From Martinezella lusitana (GTDB lineage Bacteria > Pseudomonadota > Alphaproteobacteria > Rhizobiales > Rhizobiaceae): a stretch of DNA of 64,000 nt. The stretch is from the NCBI RefSeq assembly GCF_014207095.1, contig NZ_JACHBG010000010.1, positions 62,001 to 126,000 of the forward strand, read 5' to 3'. The notes under the pieces were generated by a model. That model was given only the letters and a program-made list of their open reading frames with translations. It made no database searches and was not told the origin of the DNA. Within the stretch, counting starts at the first letter, position 1, and each line of letters begins with the position of its first letter. Positions 63,688 through 64,000 of this stretch are shown here, piece after piece. The position numbers and the translations under genes were made by a program.

Positions 63688-64000
63688 TCAATGGCTCCTC
63701 ATGCGAGGGTCGAGCACGACATAGGCCATGTCGACAATTGCATTGGCCAGCACCACGAAAAACGACGCGTACATGACGCTCGCCATGATGACCGGAAGAT
63801 CGAGGCTCTGCAGGGAATCATAGGTCAATTTGCCGACGCCATTCAGCCCAAAGAGGACCTCGGTCATCAGCGCGCCGCCGCCGACCAGGGCGCCGAAATC
63901 AAGCCCGAACATGGTGACGAAAGGCACAAGTGACATGCGCAACGCGTGGCGCAACAGGACGCGCGTCTCCGACAGACCTTTTGCCCGGGCCGTGCGGATA
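63688..64000 (-). CDS. Oligopeptide ABC permease, DppB type (5' end beyond window)
   Basis: The last 103 residues of a peptide permease. It enters at the right edge as RTARAKGLSETRVLLRHALR, the conserved coupling segment, and ends with DMAYVVLDPRMRSH, typical of DppB/OppB. A TTG at 63954 is only an internal codon. The DppC-type partner and binding protein should lie upstream, outside the window. Confidence 0.88.
   Translation of the reverse strand, partial: IRTARAKGLSETRVLLRHALRMSLVPFVTMFGLDFGALVGGGALMTEVLFGLNGVGKLTYDSLQSLDLPVIMASVMYASFFVVLANAIVDMAYVVLDPRMRSH

Overview
The window looks like accessory DNA (plasmid, chromid or genomic island) of a Rhizobium/Agrobacterium-type alphaproteobacterium. 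This rests on GC-rich coding, many ABC uptake operons each paired with a local regulator, and IS debris of rhizobial type. The D-apiose gene set also matches what is known from Rhizobium rhizogenes-like strains. No rRNA, tRNA or CRISPR array was seen.

Layout. 1-5.7 kb: four exported proteins, including a lysozyme-like/L,D-transpeptidase fusion that enters from the left edge. 5.7-9.2 kb: a Fic gene translationally coupled to a frameshifted NACHT-type ATPase, an IS5-family remnant and an rnk gene. 9.6-16.6 kb: an RpiR-controlled sugar-type ABC operon with a PfkB kinase, a Cys/Met-metabolism PLP enzyme and a TrpF-like barrel that lacks the TrpF catalytic cysteine; its substrate is unknown. 16.6-17.05 kb: a small c-type cytochrome.

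17.1-34.8 kb is the centrepiece. A GntR/FadR-type regulator is divergent from oiaX (RuBisCO-like protein) and oiaK. These are followed by apnO, a ribose-type ABC transporter, apsD and apnL. Together they encode a complete route from D-apiose through apionolactone, apionate, 3-oxo-isoapionate and its 4-phosphate to glycolate and 3-phosphoglycerate. Directly downstream lies a second transporter (CUT1 type) with a cytoplasmic clan GH-A-type glycosidase carrying DUF5060/DUF4038-like domains. A 12-bp box, CTCAT(T/C)ATACCA, stands upstream of all three transcription units. I therefore propose one regulon for importing apiose-containing glycosides, releasing apiose inside the cell and burning it.

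35-43.8 kb is a patchwork of detoxification genes and mobile DNA: an esterase with a deleted aldo/keto reductase, TetR regulators with very strong palindromic operators, a 2,4-diacetylphloroglucinol hydrolase homologue, IS3 and IS6 elements, IS6 and IS66 remnants, and a paired SMR efflux/deaminase operon with MarR boxes. 43.8-48.3 kb: an amidase and a polar amino acid ABC transporter. 48.8-55.6 kb: hydrolases, oxidoreductases and AraC/TetR regulators. 56.2-64 kb: a DUF2026-like gene, an Lrp regulator divergent from argG, a secreted papain-fold-like protein, a leucyl aminopeptidase and an oligopeptide ABC transporter that runs off the right edge.
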